Positions 5,853 to 7,825 of a stretch of 7,825 nt of DNA are shown here, piece after piece; the first letter of the stretch is position 1, and each line of letters opens with the position of its first letter. Source of the stretch: Verrucomicrobiota bacterium (lineage in GTDB: Bacteria; Verrucomicrobiota; Verrucomicrobiia; Verrucomicrobiales; Akkermansiaceae); contig JAPLUJ010000619.1 in NCBI GenBank assembly GCA_026397695.1, positions 1 to 7,825 on the forward strand, written 5' to 3'. The notes beneath the pieces are model-generated. The model searched no databases and had not been told where the DNA came from. It was given only the letters and a program-made list of their open reading frames with translations. Made by a program: the position numbers and the translations under genes.

Positions 5853-7370
5853 GTGATCAAGGCCAGACCGGGCAAACTCGTCAGAGCGCTTCTGGGAGGC
5901 CTCGCGGCCTTGCTGACTGCCGCCGGGTACGCCCAAGCGGCAGATCTGCCGGCAGACGAACGGCAACAGGCGCTGGCGGCCCTCAAGGCGGCGGTTCCAA
6001 GGGCCGAGCAGGACCCGACGCGACCGGTCTTTCATTACCGCCCGCCGGCGCGCTGGATGAACGATGTCTGCGGTGCCATTTTCCACAACGGTTACCACCA
6101 TGTTTTCTATCAGAACAACCCCTACCACGACGACCAGTACGGCTGGGGTTGGGGCCACGCCCGCAGCAAGGACCTGGTTCACTGGGAGGAATTGCCGTTT
6201 GCACTGGTGCCCATGAAGCATCTTGGTGAACGTCGATGCAACTCGGGCTGTGTCACCCGCGACGGAGACGGCCGACCGATGATCTTCTACACCTGGGTCC
6301 CGGAGCAAGGGGGAATGAAGCGGACGCAGTGGGCCGCTATTCCAATGGACGACGATCTGGTCAATTGGCGTCGCGTCGGCGACGGCCCAGTCATGGAAGC
6401 CGGCAAGAACGGTGTGCCCGCAGACGTCCCCGGAGTCTGGAGCGATCCCTACGTGTTCAAGGAAAAAGGTCGCACGTTTGTCACCTTCAAGGCCTGCGGG
6501 GGGATGGTATGCGAAGCACACGACAAAACGCTTACCGATTGGAAACACATAGGCAGGCTCGACGGTATCGAGGGGGAGTGCCCCAACGTCTTCAAGCTAC
6601 AGGACCGGTGGGTCATTCTCCGCTCGACCTACCCGCTGTCCTGTGTGACCGGAGAACTGACTCTCGACGGCAATAACATTCAATTCAAGGCCGATGGCCC
6701 TGCCCGGGTGGCAGACTACGGGTACGGGATGAACCAACCAACCGACCGCATCCAACGCGCCGTAGTTCGCGGCCTCTACGGAACGAACACTTACACGGAC
6801 GATCAGGGCCGCCGGATTCTGTTCGGTTGGATCTCCGGTTTCAAGACCGGCCGAGGTTGGAACGGTTGCATGTCTCTGCCTCGCATTCTCACACTCGATG
6901 GCAATGGCCGGCTCATCCAGTCCCCGGCCCAGGAACTGAAGAAACTGCGTCGAGAGCATACGCATGTGACTGACCTGGCAATCCGCAATGAATTGAAGGT
7001 GGTTAACGCTGCCGCAGGCAGCCAACTCGAGGTCATCGCCGAGTTCGTGCCCGGCGATGCCGCCTGCTTCGGTCTTAAGCTCCGCAGCAGTCCCGATGGT
7101 TCGCGAGGCGTCACTTTGAGTTGCGCCGACGCCACGCTGAACGTGGCAGGAACCGACGTGCCACTGGAGACCGGCGATGCGCGGAAGACGCTCAAGCTGC
7201 ACATCTTCCTCGATCGCTCGGTCATGGAAGTGTTTGTTAATGGCGGCCGCAGCGCGGTGACCCGTGTCGAGTATCCAGACGACAAGGACCTCGGAATAGC
7301 CGTATTTGCGAAGGAGGGTCAGGCCACCCTCACGTCTCTGCACGTGTGGCAAATGAAGTCGGCTTGGTGA
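5853..7370 (+). CDS. Secreted glycoside hydrolase family 32 protein (beta-fructosidase type: levanase/inulinase/invertase-like)
   Basis: A 505-residue protein expected to hydrolyse beta-fructosidic bonds in sucrose or fructans outside the cytoplasm. The GTG start is chosen because it gives a compact signal peptide: basic 'IKARPGKLVR', hydrophobic 'ALLGGLAALLTAAGYA', and a likely signal peptidase I cut after AQA (about residue 29). The frame stays open upstream to ATG 5724, but that would bury the signal. The N-terminal five-bladed propeller shows 'WMND' with nucleophile D71, 'WGHARSKDLVHWEELPFAL', 'WSDP' (D198, transition-state stabiliser position) and 'GECPNVF' with acid/base E242; then 'WNGCMSLPRIL' (337-347). 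The C-terminal beta-sandwich carries 'HIFLDRSVMEVFVNGG'. Length fits the family. Oddities: family WMNDPNG reads WMNDVCG, and the usual Arg of RDP is Ser197, so substrate range may differ. It is transcribed divergently from the large mosaic gene, with no strong Shine-Dalgarno. Confidence 0.9.
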   Translation: MIKARPGKLVRALLGGLAALLTAAGYAQAADLPADERQQALAALKAAVPRAEQDPTRPVFHYRPPARWMNDVCGAIFHNGYHHVFYQNNPYHDDQYGWGWGHARSKDLVHWEELPFALVPMKHLGERRCNSGCVTRDGDGRPMIFYTWVPEQGGMKRTQWAAIPMDDDLVNWRRVGDGPVMEAGKNGVPADVPGVWSDPYVFKEKGRTFVTFKACGGMVCEAHDKTLTDWKHIGRLDGIEGECPNVFKLQDRWVILRSTYPLSCVTGELTLDGNNIQFKADGPARVADYGYGMNQPTDRIQRAVVRGLYGTNTYTDDQGRRILFGWISGFKTGRGWNGCMSLPRILTLDGNGRLIQSPAQELKKLRREHTHVTDLAIRNELKVVNAAAGSQLEVIAEFVPGDAACFGLKLRSSPDGSRGVTLSCADATLNVAGTDVPLETGDARKTLKLHIFLDRSVMEVFVNGGRSAVTRVEYPDDKDLGIAVFAKEGQATLTSLHVWQMKSAW

Positions 7371-7579
7371 TTCTCTGAAATGCTGGCATTGGTCCTGAAG
7401 TGGACAAAACCAGATGATACAGAGAGACCTGTTGGCGGAAAGCAAGGCCGTGCATCGGGTCATCACAACGATCGATGTTCCGGCCGGGGTACTGCCACCT
7501 CTGCTTCCGTGCATCGCCCGGTCACCTGCGTGCCATCAAGGGGTGACGATGGAAGCCAGTCAATGATTAAGACGGACAA
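7371..7579. other. Stretch without a convincing gene downstream of the GH32 gene
   Basis: No terminator, tRNA or recognisable coding segment was found here. The only hairpin seen is weak: GTCACC (7521-7526) with GGTGAC (7542-7547), a 6-bp stem with a 15-base loop and no T-tract. A 50-codon frame (7414-7566) exists, but its product is unrecognised and it has no ribosome-binding site, so it is not called as a gene. Confidence 0.5.
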
Positions 7580-7723
7580 ATGGGACGGAGGTGGCTCGGC
7601 GGAGTGTCAATGCGGGTTGCATTTGCAGAGAAAGATTCCCCCGGTCTGACGCGTTATCATGGATCCACCCCTGAATACATCGACGATGAAACGCATATCA
7701 TCGCCTGGCCGCGGGCCGCATAG
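7580..7723 (+). CDS. Short hypothetical ORF, possibly the 5' part of a frame-broken gene
   Basis: The frame is open from 7571. ATG 7580 gives 47 codons. A second ATG at 7610 gives 37 codons and has GGAG (7601-7604) five bases upstream, so it is the better start. The product contains 'YHGSTPEYIDDETHIIAWP', which looks like a natural soluble protein segment (mixed composition, acidic turn) and not a GC-rich shadow frame. It stops at TAG 7721-7723. Immediately after, the next frame becomes strongly coding-like and stays open to the window end. I do not recognise a family. It may be a real small protein, or the first part of a gene broken by a one- or two-base indel near 7690-7720. Confidence 0.3.
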   Translation: MGRRWLGGVSMRVAFAEKDSPGLTRYHGSTPEYIDDETHIIAWPRAA

Positions 7724-7740
7724 GCACTCCCAGCGAAGGC

Positions 7741-7825
7741 ATGATCTATCTGGTCGCCGGCAAGGACTGGATGGCGCGGTTCAACCTGGCCTGGCTCCTG
7801 GAGAACTCGAAGGAGGGGAAAAAGT
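7741..7825 (+). CDS. Start of an unidentified gene, cut by the right edge
   Basis: From ATG 7741 the frame encodes 28 codons up to the window end with no stop. About 26 of the 28 third positions are G or C, which is strong coding bias for this GC-rich DNA. The peptide includes 'MIYLVAGKDWMARFNLAWLL', with several Trp and amphipathic hydrophobic residues. The frame is open upstream only to TGA 7687-7689. GAAGG (7735-7739) is too close to the ATG to be a good ribosome-binding site, so the true start may lie elsewhere, or this may continue the preceding frame after an indel. No family is recognised. Confidence 0.4.
   Translation, partial: MIYLVAGKDWMARFNLAWLLENSKEGKK

Noticed and set aside
5756..5986. 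Extension of the minus-strand gene up to TTG 5986
   Set aside because: It is wholly antisense to the GH32 leader and signal-peptide region, Cys/Arg/Ala-rich and without a signal peptide or ribosome-binding site, so it is best explained as a GC-rich shadow frame.
7414..7566. 50-codon plus-strand frame downstream of the GH32 gene ('LLAESKAVHRVITTIDVPAG')
   Set aside because: It has a few protein-like residues, but no ribosome-binding site, weak codon bias and no recognisable family. It is too little to call a gene.

Overview
The window reads as GC-rich bacterial DNA, most likely from a Verrucomicrobiota member or a relative in the PVC group. This rests on the style of the large secreted protein: a closing module with a DTNNDG loop followed by 'VVQTSTNLQNWVDV...FVRLKV', LamG-like lectin domains, and autotransporter-associated beta-strand repeats. 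The lineage is an inference from protein style; there is no marker gene here.

Layout, left to right. Bases 1-376 hold no gene. They contain a 10-bp-periodic inverted repeat at the left edge (4-77), a 10-bp-stem hairpin (170-200) and a perfect 12-bp-stem hairpin (301-328) that sits just past the 3' end of the next gene. Bases 377-5755 carry one very large minus-strand gene for a mosaic extracellular protein. From N to C it holds a beta-sandwich-like module, an HEFGH metallopeptidase-like domain, a run of left-handed beta-helix hexapeptides, two LamG-like domains, a calcium-loop linker, a G8-like/autotransporter beta-strand region, and a Verrucomicrobiota-type C-terminal module. Its reading frame stays open to 5986, but no signal peptide is visible at its 5' end. 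Bases 5756-5852 are a short divergent intergenic region with an 18-bp palindrome. Bases 5853-7370 (plus strand) encode a secreted glycoside hydrolase family 32 protein (beta-fructosidase type) with an unusual active-site neighbourhood. Bases 7371-7609 hold nothing convincing. Bases 7580-7825 show protein-like sequence split over two frames, running off the right edge; it is either a short ORF plus a gene start or a broken gene.

Working picture: a polysaccharide- or glycan-handling locus of a saprophytic bacterium. The GH32 enzyme would be exported to act on fructose-containing or related glycans. The divergent mosaic protein would bind glycans or surfaces through its LamG domains and may cleave protein or glycoprotein through its HExxH domain. 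The two genes share one short control region, but their functional link is only inferred from position. No tRNA, rRNA, CRISPR array, insertion sequence or origin was recognised.
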